The notes beneath the pieces were generated by a model. The model saw only the letters and a program-made list of their open reading frames with translations. It did not search any database and was not told the origin of the DNA. The translations under genes were made by a program, and so were the position numbers. Shown here one piece after another: positions 1 through 6,741 of a stretch of DNA of 10,000 nucleotides; position 1 is the first letter of the stretch, and every line of letters begins with the position of its first letter. The DNA comes from Rheinheimera sp. (GTDB lineage: Bacteria > Pseudomonadota > Gammaproteobacteria > Enterobacterales > Alteromonadaceae): assembly GCF_020217005.1 (NCBI RefSeq), contig NZ_JAIWOI010000251.1, forward strand, positions 1 through 10,000. The letters run 5' to 3'.

Positions 1-729
1 CATTAAAACGCGGGCGCCTGAGCCAACTGTGCCTAACACGTTTTCTTCCGGTACTTCACAGTCTTCAAATACCAGCTCACAAGTGTTCGAGCCGCGCATA
101 CCCAGCTTGTCGAGTTTCTGCGCCTGGCTAAAACCTTTAAAACCACGTTCAACAATAAAAGCTGTCATGCCTTTAGAGCCGCCATTGATGTCGGTCTTGG
201 CGTAAATCACATAAGTGTGGGCATCCGGACCATTGGTGATCCACATTTTGTTGCCGTTTAAAATGTAACGGTCACCTTGTTTGTCGGCGCGTAACTTCAT
301 CGATACTACATCAGAACCAGCATTAGGTTCGGACATAGCCAGAGCGCCAATATGCTCACCAGAACACAACTTCGGCAGGTATTTTAGTTTTTGTGCTTCA
401 TTGCCGTTACGGGCTATTTGATTGACACATAAGTTCGAATGCGCGCCGTAAGATAAAGCCACTGAAGCAGAAGCACGGCTGATTTCTTCCATAGCGACAA
501 TATGTTCCAGGTAACCCAAACCTGAACCACCGTATTGTTCGTCTACAGTGATACCTAATAAACCCAGATCGCCAAATTTGCGCCATAAGTCATTTGGGAA
601 CTCGTTGTCATGGTCGATTTGAGCAGCACGAGGCGCAATCTCATCACGGGCAAAGCTGTTGACCTGTTCGCGGATCATATCGACGGTTTCACCCAGATCG
701 TAATTTAATGTTTTGTATGTGCTAATCAT
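1..729 (-). CDS. liuA: Isovaleryl-CoA dehydrogenase, N-terminal part (cut by window edge)
   Basis: FAD-dependent acyl-CoA dehydrogenase that oxidises isovaleryl-CoA to 3-methylcrotonyl-CoA in leucine breakdown and passes electrons to ETF. The first 243 residues are visible and the frame is still open at the left edge. Seen: the N-terminal helical domain with [11 protein letters not shown] at 66-76, the FAD/substrate signature [12 protein letters not shown] at 129-140, [10 protein letters not shown] at 161-170, and [12 protein letters not shown] at 232-243, which in this family leads into the helix carrying the catalytic glutamate (beyond the edge). The isovaleryl-CoA assignment rests on the overall resemblance to Ivd/LiuA and the adjacent MerR regulator. 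The start is ATG at 729-727, with a GGGGA ribosome site 9 nt upstream. It lies 85 bp downstream of the regulator on the same strand, so the two are probably co-transcribed. In relatives the carboxylase, hydratase and lyase genes of leucine degradation follow; that part cannot be seen here. Confidence 0.93.
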   Translation of the reverse strand, partial: MISTYKTLNYDLGETVDMIREQVNSFARDEIAPRAAQIDHDNEFPNDLWRKFGDLGLLGITVDEQYGGSGLGYLEHIVAMEEISRASASVALSYGAHSNLCVNQIARNGNEAQKLKYLPKLCSGEHIGALAMSEPNAGSDVVSMKLRADKQGDRYILNGNKMWITNGPDAHTYVIYAKTDINGGSKGMTAFIVERGFKGFSQAQKLDKLGMRGSNTCELVFEDCEVPEENVLGTVGSGARVLM

Positions 730-814
730 GTCGGTCTATCCCCGTTTGTCTTTTTGTCTCAGGTTGCCTGTCTGCAACGTCAACAACTTTGGTTTCTGTT
801 TGATTTGTTTTTAT

Positions 815-1234
815 TTAATTCGGTTCTTTGACTTGCTTGGCCTGATCCAGAGTTTCGCGGCAGCGTTTTTCCACTGTCACTAGTTCCATCAGTACTACTT
901 TGATGTCGTCCATCTGCTGGTGCAGCTCAGCTTTTTTCTGTTCTATCAGTTTCAGCATGGTGCTCAATTGAGTCACGCTGCTTTTGTCTGCATCGTACAG
1001 CTCGAATAACTGACCTGTTTCCGACAAGCTAAACCCCAGCCTTTTGCCACGCAAAATCAGTTTGAGCCGTACTCTGTCTCTGCGGCTGTAAATACGGGTT
1101 TGGCCCTGACGCAGAGGGGTTAATAAGCCCTGATCTTCGTAAAAACGAATGCTGCGGGTGGTGATATCAAACTCTTTTGCCAGCTCGCTGATGCTGTAGG
1201 TTTTGTCGTCTTTTTCTGTCATTTGGGCTGTCAT
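815..1234 (-). CDS. liuR: MerR-family transcriptional regulator, probable LiuR of the leucine/branched-chain catabolic regulon
   Basis: Cytoplasmic DNA-binding regulator of 139 residues. The MerR-type winged helix-turn-helix is at about 13-50 (SISELAKEFDITTRSIRFYE, then RIYS of the wing). A second helical DNA-binding part runs to about residue 80 (LILRGKRLGFSLSETGQLFELY). A long heptad-like helix at about 87-122 suits the dimerisation coiled coil. Only one cysteine (C125) is present, so the metal-binding cysteine set of metal-sensing MerR proteins is missing and an acyl-CoA or other organic ligand is more likely. The start at 1234 is preferred because AAGG stands 5 nt before it; the internal ATG four codons later has no ribosome site. 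The position directly upstream of isovaleryl-CoA dehydrogenase is the classical setting of LiuR. Two similar palindromes in the divergent gap are candidate binding sites. LiuR identity is an inference from family plus neighbourhood. Confidence 0.88.
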   Translation of the reverse strand: MTAQMTEKDDKTYSISELAKEFDITTRSIRFYEDQGLLTPLRQGQTRIYSRRDRVRLKLILRGKRLGFSLSETGQLFELYDADKSSVTQLSTMLKLIEQKKAELHQQMDDIKVVLMELVTVEKRCRETLDQAKQVKEPN

Positions 1235-1260
1235 TCTGGCCTTAGGCTAAAGTGGCGACA

Positions 1261-1289
1261 ACTATAAGTGAAGTTTACGTAAAGGTAAA
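1261..1289 (-). promoter_or_regulatory. Probable promoter of the regulator-liuA operon
   Basis: On the minus strand a -35-like TTTACC (1289-1284) and a -10 TATAGT (1266-1261, one change from consensus) are 17 bp apart. They would start transcription about 20 nt before the regulator's start codon. The palindrome at 1268-1289 covers the -35 and most of the spacer, which suits autorepression. The spacer is the ordinary 17 bp, not the 19-20 bp of MerR-type activated promoters. Assigned by eye. Confidence 0.5.
1268..1289. promoter_or_regulatory. Candidate LiuR operator A (regulator/liuA side)
   Basis: Imperfect 22-bp palindrome centred on the perfect 10-bp palindrome TTTACGTAAA (1274-1283). By my count 7 of 11 base pairs are dyad-symmetric, and 17 of 22 positions are identical to the second site at 1423-1444. 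It overlaps the probable minus-strand promoter. A further half-conserved copy, TTCACGTCAA (1296-1305), is centred exactly 22 bp away, about two helical turns. Binding by LiuR is inferred. Confidence 0.55.
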
Positions 1290-1422
1290 GCTGTGTTCAC
1301 GTCAAATAAGGGCTGGAGGCAGGTTGGACCAGACCGTTGTAAAGTTAAGGTGCCAAAAGACGGCTGCAGAGCGTGCATTTTTCTGAACCTTTCACTGGTC
1401 ATAGGACCATAGTGTTAGTGGG

Positions 1423-1444
1423 TTGACGTTGGCGTAAACGTAAA
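1423..1444. promoter_or_regulatory. Candidate LiuR operator B (thiolase side)
   Basis: 22-bp imperfect palindrome of the form TTGACGTT-N6-AACGTAAA, with 8 of 11 pairs symmetric and 17 of 22 positions shared with operator A in the same orientation. Its left end, TTGACG, could serve as a -35 for the plus-strand thiolase gene. The best -10-like hexamer I see is TGTAGT (1450-1455), at a long 21-bp spacing, so the promoter itself is uncertain. The site places the thiolase gene in the same putative regulon. Confidence 0.5.
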
Positions 1445-1503
1445 TTTGGTGTAGTGTGAGGCCCAACTTTTTCATCATGCTTCTGAACGACGGAGAAATG
1501 AAC

Positions 1504-2688
1504 ATGGCGCAGCACGAAAAAATTGCCATAGTGGCAGCCAAAAGAACGGCAATGGGTGGATTTTTAGGTGGCTTGTCTGACGTCAGCAGCACTGATTTAG
1601 GTGCACAAGCTATCAAAGCTGCAGTAGAACAAGCCGCTGTGGATGGCTCAGCTGTAAGTGAAGTCATCATGGGCTGCGTATTACCAGCTGGTTTAGGTCA
1701 GGCTCCGGCTCGTCAAGCTACCTTAAAAGCAGGTTTACCTTTATCTGCAGGTGCAACCACCATCAATAAAGTTTGTGGTTCAGGTTTAAAATCTGTGATG
1801 TTAGCCACTGATTTGTTGCGTGCAGGTTCTGCGGATGTCGTCGTTGCAGGCGGCATGGAGTCTATGTCAAATGCTCCTTATATTCTGCCAAAAGCCCGTG
1901 CTGGCATGCGGATGGGCCATGCTGAAGTCAAAGATCATATGATGCTGGATGGTCTGGAAAACGCCTACGATGGCAAAGCCATGGGTTGTTTTGCCCAGAA
2001 AACGGCTGACGAGCATGATTTTAGCCGCACTCAGATGGATGAGTACGCCGTGTTGTCGTTAACCCGTGCACAGCAGGCGATCAGCTCTGGTGCATTTGTT
2101 GAAGAAATCACCCCTGTGACTTTCCAGACCCGTAAAGGCGAAGTGACTTTTGCCACAGACGAGCAACCTGGTAATGCCAAAGTCGACAAAATCCCAAGCT
2201 TAAAACCAGCTTTTGCCAAAGACGGCACTATCACTGCGGCCAACTCCAGCTCTATTTCTGACGGTGCAGCTGCATTAGTACTGATGCGTGCTGAGGATGC
2301 CAAAGCACAAAACAAAACCGTATTGGCTCATGTGGTGGGCCATGCCACGCATTCACAGCAACCAGAGCTATTCACTGTAGCGCCAGTGGGTGCAGTGACT
2401 AAACTGTTAGCCAAACTGGGCTGGGCAACTTCTGATGTGGATCTGTGGGAAATTAACGAAGCTTTTGCCATGGTGACTATGCTGGCGATTAAAGAGCTGA
2501 AGCTGGATGTCAACAAAGTCAACGTCAACGGCGGTGCTTGTGCTTTAGGTCATCCTATCGGTGCTTCAGGTGCCCGAATTCTAGTGACTTTAATTCACGC
2601 GCTAAAAGCCCGTGGTTTAAAACGTGGTATCGCTACTTTATGTATAGGTGGTGGCGAAGCTGTGGCTTTAGCGGTAGAGCTGCCGTAA
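1504..2688 (+). CDS. Acetyl-CoA C-acetyltransferase (biosynthetic-type thiolase)
   Basis: Condenses two acetyl-CoA or cleaves acetoacetyl-CoA; in this setting it probably cleaves acetoacetyl-CoA from leucine or 2-methylacetoacetyl-CoA from isoleucine. The 394-residue product has the usual thiolase length. Nucleophile Cys91 lies in NKVCGSGLKSV, the NEAF motif at 318-321, His350 in GGACALGHPIGASGAR (343-358), and the second catalytic Cys380 in TLCIGGGEA. These match the Cys/His/Cys set of family II thiolases. The start at 1504 is chosen because GGAG (1492-1495) is 8 nt upstream. An in-frame GTG at 1456 would add 16 residues that do not look like a thiolase start, and ATG 1498 is too close to the ribosome site. 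The gene is divergent from liuR, sits behind candidate operator B, and ends at an intrinsic terminator, so it is probably a single-gene transcript. AtoB versus isoleucine-specific thiolase cannot be settled here. Confidence 0.95.
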   Translation: MAQHEKIAIVAAKRTAMGGFLGGLSDVSSTDLGAQAIKAAVEQAAVDGSAVSEVIMGCVLPAGLGQAPARQATLKAGLPLSAGATTINKVCGSGLKSVMLATDLLRAGSADVVVAGGMESMSNAPYILPKARAGMRMGHAEVKDHMMLDGLENAYDGKAMGCFAQKTADEHDFSRTQMDEYAVLSLTRAQQAISSGAFVEEITPVTFQTRKGEVTFATDEQPGNAKVDKIPSLKPAFAKDGTITAANSSSISDGAAALVLMRAEDAKAQNKTVLAHVVGHATHSQQPELFTVAPVGAVTKLLAKLGWATSDVDLWEINEAFAMVTMLAIKELKLDVNKVNVNGGACALGHPIGASGARILVTLIHALKARGLKRGIATLCIGGGEAVALAVELP

Positions 2689-2700
2689 TAAATAAAAAGA

Positions 2701-2724
2701 GGCGCGGTAAAAACTGCGCCTTTT
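2701..2724 (+). terminator. Intrinsic terminator after the thiolase gene
   Basis: GGCGCGG-TAAAAA-CTGCGCC forms a 7-bp stem (one G-T pair) with a 6-nt loop, followed by TTTTGCTTT and preceded by an A-rich stretch. It begins 13 nt after the thiolase stop and separates this gene from the mmsA run. Confidence 0.75.
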
Positions 2725-2780
2725 GCTTTGAAAATTTAATAAAAAATATATTCAAATCAACAGGTTTAATTTAACAACAA

Positions 2781-2905
2781 ATAGCCAAAGTAATTGGTGT
2801 TGCAGCAAGGCGGCATGCGAGCGAGACCCCAGGAGCATAGCAGTCTATGTGACTGGGGCGAGAAGCGCAGTCAACGCCGCTGCAGCGCCAAGGACGAAGG
2901 CTATA
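2781..2905 (+). repeat. Large palindromic intergenic repeat, copy 1, in the mmsA leader
   Basis: About 125 bp bounded by the short inverted ends ATAGCC (2781-2786) and GGCTAT (2899-2904). Inside are nested inverted repeats. GCAGC-AA-GGCG (2802-2812) can pair with CGCCGCTGC (2875-2883). At the centre, CCCCAG-GAG-CATAG (2827-2840) pairs with CTATG-TGA-CTGGGG (2845-2858) around the loop CAGT. Read on this strand, the GAG/TGA internal loop allows tandem G-A pairs. A second copy in the opposite orientation lies at 5758-5901, with long identical blocks (AAGTAATTGG, GTTGCAGC, CCCCAGGAGCA, CTATGTGACTGGGGCG). It resembles dispersed intergenic repeats I remember from Shewanella/Vibrio-type genomes; that match is from memory. 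The right end stops 4 nt before the mmsA ribosome site. Confidence 0.8.
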
Positions 2906-2922
2906 AAGGGGAGAGAAGTATC

Positions 2923-4419
2923 ATGGCCCATCAGGTTCAGTTATTTATCAACGGTGAATTTGTCCCGTCCAAGTCCGAGCGTTTTATTCCGGTGACCGAT
3001 CCTGCCACTCAGGACGTGATAGCGCAGGTGCCTTGCTCTACCGCAGATGAAATGGCCTTTGCCATTGCCTCCGCCAAAGAAGCCTTTAAAAGCTGGAAAG
3101 AAGTGCCGGTATCAGAACGTGCCCGTTTAATGATGCGTTTTGCGCATTTACTAAAAGAGCATCAGGCTGAAATTGCTGAGATTATTTGCCGCGAATTAGG
3201 CAAAACAGTGGAAGATGCCAAAGGTGACGTCTGGCGTGGTATTGAAGTGGTGGAACAAGCCGCCAATATTCCTTCTTTAATGATGGGCGAGACGGTGGAA
3301 AACGTTGCGCGCAGCATTGACACCTACAGCTACATTCAACCTTTAGGTGTGTGTGCTGGTATTACGCCTTTTAACTTCCCGGCTATGATCCCGCTGTGGA
3401 TGTTCCCTATGGCTATTGCCTGCGGTAACACTTTTATTCTGAAGCCGTCTGAACAAGATCCGATGACAGTGAATAAAATCGCAGAGCTTTTTGCTTTAGC
3501 TGGTGCACCTGCAGGCGTATTGCAGGTGGTGCATGGCAACAAAGAACAGGTGGATGTGTTATTACGTCACCCGGACATCAAAGCGATTTCTTTTGTTGGC
3601 TCTGTTAATGTCGGCCAGTACATCTACAAAACAGGTACTGACCATTTAAAACGGGTGCAGGCTTTTGCGGGTGCCAAAAACCATATGGTGGTGATGCCAG
3701 ATGCCAATAAACAACAAGTGATCAATGCCCTGGTTGGTGCTTCAGTCGGTGCTGCAGGGCAGCGTTGTATGGCGATTTCTGTGGCTGTTTTTGTCGGTGA
3801 TTCGCAGCAGTGGATCCCAGAAGTGGCCGCTGCCATAGCTAAAGTTCGTCCTGGGGTCTACACTGACCCTGAAGCTGCCTACGGCCCACAAATCAGCCCT
3901 CAGGCGAAGGCACGTATTTTGTCCTTAATTGAACAAGGCAAAGTCGAAGGCGCCACTTGTTTAGTGGATGGCTCAGATATCAAAGTGGCGGGCTATCCAA
4001 ACGGCAACTGGGTGGGTCCTACTGTATTTAGCGATGTCACACCTGATATGACCATCTACAAAGAAGAGATCTTTGGTCCAGTGCTGGCCACAGTGAATGC
4101 CGCTTCGTTGGATGAAGCCATTGAGCTGGTGAACAACAGCCCATATGGCAACGGTACTTCTATTTTCACCGCCAGCGGTGCAGCAGCGCGCAAATACCAA
4201 CATGAAATTGAAGTAGGTCAGGTCGGTATTAATATTCCAATTCCTGTGCCTCTGCCATTTTTCTCTTTCACAGGCTGGAAAGGTTCCTTCTACGGTGACC
4301 AACATGCCTATGGTAAACAAGCTGTGCGTTTCTACACAGAAACCAAAACCATTACCGCCCGTTGGTTTGACGACTCTATTCCGGTGTCAGGCCCTAATAT
4401 GTCGATTAACCTGCGTTAA
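2923..4419 (+). CDS. mmsA: CoA-acylating methylmalonate-semialdehyde dehydrogenase
   Basis: Converts methylmalonate semialdehyde, NAD+ and CoA to propionyl-CoA, CO2 and NADH, the last valine-specific step; it can also use malonate semialdehyde. The 498-residue aldehyde dehydrogenase fold has the oxyanion Asn151 in [11 protein letters not shown] (147-157), FVGSVNVG at 224-231, catalytic Cys282 in GQRCMAIS, and EEIFGPVL starting at Glu381. The AKNH stretch (251-254) in place of the general-base glutamate motif of ordinary aldehyde dehydrogenases is typical of the CoA-dependent MMSDH branch. The start at 2923 has GGGAG 9 nt upstream and matches the family N-terminus ([10 protein letters not shown]). 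The frame stays open upstream to 2794, but that extension is the palindromic repeat, so a longer start would be an artefact. It is first of six plus-strand genes of valine/isoleucine breakdown. No candidate LiuR operator is visible in front. Confidence 0.96.
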   Translation: MAHQVQLFINGEFVPSKSERFIPVTDPATQDVIAQVPCSTADEMAFAIASAKEAFKSWKEVPVSERARLMMRFAHLLKEHQAEIAEIICRELGKTVEDAKGDVWRGIEVVEQAANIPSLMMGETVENVARSIDTYSYIQPLGVCAGITPFNFPAMIPLWMFPMAIACGNTFILKPSEQDPMTVNKIAELFALAGAPAGVLQVVHGNKEQVDVLLRHPDIKAISFVGSVNVGQYIYKTGTDHLKRVQAFAGAKNHMVVMPDANKQQVINALVGASVGAAGQRCMAISVAVFVGDSQQWIPEVAAAIAKVRPGVYTDPEAAYGPQISPQAKARILSLIEQGKVEGATCLVDGSDIKVAGYPNGNWVGPTVFSDVTPDMTIYKEEIFGPVLATVNAASLDEAIELVNNSPYGNGTSIFTASGAAARKYQHEIEVGQVGINIPIPVPLPFFSFTGWKGSFYGDQHAYGKQAVRFYTETKTITARWFDDSIPVSGPNMSINLR

Positions 4420-4431
4420 TTCAGCAGCAGA

Positions 4432-4471
4432 AAAGCGTTCTGTTTGCTCTGTGTCAGAAGCAGAACGCTTT
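4432..4471 (+). other. Strong stem-loop just after mmsA
   Basis: A perfect 11-bp inverted repeat, AAAGCGTTCTG (4432-4442) and CAGAACGCTTT (4461-4471), with an 18-nt loop that extends the stem a little by T-G and T-A pairs. It begins 12 nt after the mmsA stop. The downstream side reads ATGAATAAAAAG and not a T-run, so it is a poor classical terminator. Partial attenuation or protection of the mmsA mRNA 3' end is equally possible. Confidence 0.6.
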
Positions 4472-4482
4472 ATGAATAAAAA

Positions 4483-4577
4483 GCCTTTAGGCAAACAACC
4501 AAGCCAGATTAAATGCGTATAAAACGCATGAAGACCAAAGTGGCAGAAAGATCACAGTGCACCAGACACTGCTCTGC
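4483..4577 (+). other. Chain of small stem-loops in the leader of the acyl-CoA dehydrogenase gene
   Basis: Three further hairpins follow the strong one. These are GCC-TTTA-GGC (4483-4492); ATGCGT-ATAAA-ACGCAT (4513-4529); and a nested structure with outer GCAGA/TCTGC (4543-4547 and 4573-4577) and inner CAGTG/CACTG (4555-4559 and 4567-4571). The last ends 9 nt before the AGGG ribosome site. I see no coding sequence and no convincing promoter in this 178-bp gap. Small hairpins arise by chance, so only the combination is notable. Confidence 0.35.
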
Positions 4578-4597
4578 TAAAACCTCAGGGTGATGTG

Positions 4598-5755
4598 ATG
4601 AATTTTAATTTAACAGATGATCAAAAGGCCTTTGTGGAGGTCGCTAAACAATTCGCTGAACAAGAACTGGCGCCTCATGCGGCACAGTGGGACCGCGAAC
4701 ATCATTTTCCAAAAGACGTTATTCAAAAAGCCGGAGAATTAGGTTTTTGTTCGTTATATACGCCTGAAGATCAAGGCGGTATGGGCTTATCCCGTTTAGA
4801 TTCCAGCATTATTTTTGAACAGCTGTCGATGGGCTGTACGGCCACAACGGCCATGTTAACCATCCATAATATGGCGACCTGGATGATAGCCAGCTGGGGC
4901 ACTGAAGATGCCAAAGCCCAGTGGTGTCCTGCGTTAGTCACAGGCGAAAAGCTGGCGTCTTATTGTTTAACTGAGCCTGGCTCAGGTTCAGATGCTGCTT
5001 CTTTACGCACCAACGCAAAAAAAGACGGCGATCACTATTTATTAAACGGCTCCAAGATGTTTATCTCTGGTGCTGGCGAAACTGAAGTTTTAGTGGTGAT
5101 GGCCCGCACTGGCGAAGCCGGTCCCAAAGGCATCTCAGCTTTTATCGTACCAGCGGATGCGCAAGGCGTTATTTACGGCAAAGCCGAAGAGAAAATGGGT
5201 TGGAATGCCCAGCCAACCCGTTTAATTACTTTTGATAATGTGCGTATTCCGGCTCATTACCTGCTTGGTAACGAAGGGGAAGGTTTTGGCTTTGCGATGA
5301 AAGGCTTAGACGGCGGTCGTATTAATATCGCCACTTGCTCTATCGGCACAGCACAACAAGCCTTAAATACAGCACGTAACTATATGCTGGAACGTCAGCA
5401 GTTTGGTAAGCCGCTGGCTGCCTTTCAGGCGTTGCAGTTTAAACTGGCAGATATGGCCACCGAATTAGTCGCTGCCCGTCAGTTAGTACGTTTAGCGGCT
5501 TTTAAATTGGATGCTGACGATCCGGAAAAAACAGCTTACTGTGCTATGGCGAAACGTTTTGCCACAGATGTGGGTTTCCAGGTGTGTGATCAGGCGCTGC
5601 AATTACACGGTGGTTATGGTTATATCAAAGAATATCCGCTGGAGCGGCATTTCCGCGATGTGCGGGTGCATCAGATTTTGGAAGGCACCAATGAAATTAT
5701 GCGACTGATTATTGGTCGTCGTTTACTGGACGAAGCAGCCAACGACATCCTGTAA
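4598..5755 (+). CDS. Acyl-CoA dehydrogenase, probable isobutyryl-CoA dehydrogenase
   Basis: FAD enzyme expected to oxidise isobutyryl-CoA to methacrylyl-CoA, the first valine-specific acyl-CoA step, with ETF as electron acceptor; 2-methylbutyryl-CoA from isoleucine is a plausible second substrate. The product has 385 residues, normal for the family. Motifs: YCLTEPGSGSD at 122-132 (FAD/substrate site), KMFISGAGE at 153-161, LDGGRINIA at 237-245, and the C-terminal HQILEGTNEIMR at 358-369 with Glu362 in the catalytic-base position of medium/short-chain acyl-CoA dehydrogenases. The glutamate near the C-terminus distinguishes it from isovaleryl-CoA dehydrogenase at the left end of the window, whose base is placed differently. 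ATG 4598 is chosen because AGGG (4587-4590) is 7 nt upstream; a GTG one codon earlier is too close. The isobutyryl assignment rests on ACAD8-like sequence and its place between mmsA and the hydratase/hydrolase pair. Confidence 0.9.
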   Translation: MNFNLTDDQKAFVEVAKQFAEQELAPHAAQWDREHHFPKDVIQKAGELGFCSLYTPEDQGGMGLSRLDSSIIFEQLSMGCTATTAMLTIHNMATWMIASWGTEDAKAQWCPALVTGEKLASYCLTEPGSGSDAASLRTNAKKDGDHYLLNGSKMFISGAGETEVLVVMARTGEAGPKGISAFIVPADAQGVIYGKAEEKMGWNAQPTRLITFDNVRIPAHYLLGNEGEGFGFAMKGLDGGRINIATCSIGTAQQALNTARNYMLERQQFGKPLAAFQALQFKLADMATELVAARQLVRLAAFKLDADDPEKTAYCAMAKRFATDVGFQVCDQALQLHGGYGYIKEYPLERHFRDVRVHQILEGTNEIMRLIIGRRLLDEAANDIL

Positions 5756-5757
5756 CT

Positions 5758-5901
5758 CTAGGCCCGTCGTACTTGAAGCCGCAGCTTTGTTGGCTGCCTG
5801 ATTGTAGATAAAAAGCACGCCCCAGTCACATAGGTAAACTTTGCTCCTGGGGTTTGTTGTGCTTGCCGTCGCGCTGCAACTCCAATTACTTGCGGGTATA
5901 G
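5758..5901 (-). repeat. Large palindromic intergenic repeat, copy 2 (inverted relative to copy 1)
   Basis: Read on the minus strand from 5900, it starts TATACCC, then AAGTAATTGG, GTTGCAGC, the central CCCCAG...CTGGGG palindrome, and ends ACGACGGGCC near 5761. It aligns with copy 1 through almost its whole length. The central stem is CCCCAG (5820-5825) with CTGGGG (5847-5852), and CATAG (5829-5833) with CTTTG (5839-5843) is closed with one mismatch. The outer stem is GCAGC (5781-5785) with GCTGC (5873-5877). It begins 2 nt after the acyl-CoA dehydrogenase stop and fills most of the 202-bp gap before the hydratase gene. The region between the two stems diverges between copies while the pairing blocks are kept, as expected for a structured element. 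Confidence 0.78.
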
Positions 5902-5912
5902 CGCGCATAATT

Positions 5913-5949
5913 ATCGGTAAAAAGCTAACCGATCAAATTCGGTAAAAAG
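5913..5949 (+). promoter_or_regulatory. Direct repeat and alternative hairpins next to the hydratase ribosome site
   Basis: TCGGTAAAAAG occurs twice (5914-5924 and 5939-5949), and the second copy runs into the AAGGAG ribosome site (5947-5952). Between them, ACCGA(T) at 5928-5933 can pair with the upstream copy (6 bp, ATCGGT/ACCGAT) or with the downstream one (5 bp), but not both. The repeat is seen directly; a regulatory role is speculation. Confidence 0.3.
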
Positions 5950-5957
5950 GAGATTTT

Positions 5958-6731
5958 ATGGCACAACTCAAACTCGAAAAACGCGGCCATACCGCTTTAA
6001 TTACCATGGCAAATCCTCCTGCCAATACCTGGACCAAAGAGACCTTAACTCAACTGCGTGATGCGGTAAAATCTTTGGAACAGGACAAAACTATCTACGC
6101 CTTAGTGATCACTGGCGAAGGTGAAAAATTCTTCTCTGCAGGTGCAGATTTAAATCTGTTTGCCTCTGGTGACAAAGCTGTTGCTGCAGACATGTCTGCT
6201 ATTTTTGGTGAAGCTTTTGAAACCTTAACGGCTTTTCGTGGCGTCTCTATTGCCGCCATTAATGGTTATGCCATGGGCGGTGGTCTGGAAGTCGCGTTAG
6301 CCTGTGATCTACGTATCGCTGAAACTCAGGCGCAAATGGCGTTGCCTGAGGCCAAAGTGGGTTTATTGCCTTGCGCAGGTGGTACTCAGAATCTGGCGAT
6401 ATTGGTCGGTGAAGGCTGGGCTAAACGTATGATCCTCTGTGGTGAACGTGTAACCGCAGAGAAAGCCTTACAGATAGGTTTAGTCGAAGAAGTGGTAGGC
6501 ACAGGCATGGCGTTGGAAGTGGCTTTACTGCTGGCTGATAAAGTAGCAGAGCAAAGCCCGCCAGCAGTGGCTGCCTGCAAACAACTGATCCAAAAAGGTC
6601 GTAGTGCGCCAGTACACAGTGCCTTGCCTTTAGAGCGTGAGCTTTTTGTGAAGTTATTTGATACCCAGGATCAGGTCGAAGGGGTGCAGGCCTTTTTACA
6701 AAAACGCAAAGCCAGCTGGGTAAATGGATAA
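5958..6731 (+). CDS. Enoyl-CoA hydratase of valine catabolism (methacrylyl-CoA hydratase)
   Basis: Crotonase-fold enzyme of 257 residues, expected to add water to methacrylyl-CoA to give 3-hydroxyisobutyryl-CoA, and possibly to tiglyl-CoA from isoleucine. The signature AINGYAMGGGLEVALACDLRIA spans 100-121. Its GGG (107-109) provides the oxyanion-hole region. Glu111 and Glu131 (in LPEAKVGLLP) correspond to the two catalytic glutamates of crotonase, 20 residues apart as in the rat enzyme. AGADLNLF (61-68) is the usual acyl-CoA pocket segment. The start has a strong AAGGAG ribosome site 5 nt upstream. It opens a tightly packed four-gene block (10, 1 and 4 nt gaps) ending at 9569. Family membership is certain. 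Substrate is inferred from neighbours, because crotonases are hard to separate by sequence. Confidence 0.93.
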   Translation: MAQLKLEKRGHTALITMANPPANTWTKETLTQLRDAVKSLEQDKTIYALVITGEGEKFFSAGADLNLFASGDKAVAADMSAIFGEAFETLTAFRGVSIAAINGYAMGGGLEVALACDLRIAETQAQMALPEAKVGLLPCAGGTQNLAILVGEGWAKRMILCGERVTAEKALQIGLVEEVVGTGMALEVALLLADKVAEQSPPAVAACKQLIQKGRSAPVHSALPLERELFVKLFDTQDQVEGVQAFLQKRKASWVNG

Positions 6732-6741
6732 GGTGCAAAAC

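Noticed and set aside
1392..1670. 92-codon minus-strand open frame overlapping the thiolase start
   Set aside because: It covers the candidate operator and the conserved thiolase N-terminus on the opposite strand; nothing supports translation.
2728..2752. Possible promoter for mmsA (TTGAAA ... TATATT) in the A+T-rich stretch after the terminator
   Set aside because: The hexamers are only 13 bp apart, and other pairings overlap the terminator; not convincing enough to list although a promoter here is expected.
2538..2774. 78-codon plus-strand open frame running through the thiolase end and terminator
   Set aside because: It is out of frame with the thiolase, reads through the terminator hairpin and has a basic, arginine-rich composition typical of a wrong frame.
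3973..4320. 115-codon open frame on the minus strand inside mmsA
   Set aside because: It lies fully inside a well-supported gene, shows no recognisable motif and has no ribosome site; it is a shadow of mmsA codon usage.
4295..4522. 75-codon plus-strand open frame over the mmsA end and the stem-loops
   Set aside because: It overlaps the mmsA C-terminus in another frame, has no ribosome site, and its tail is only the hairpin region.
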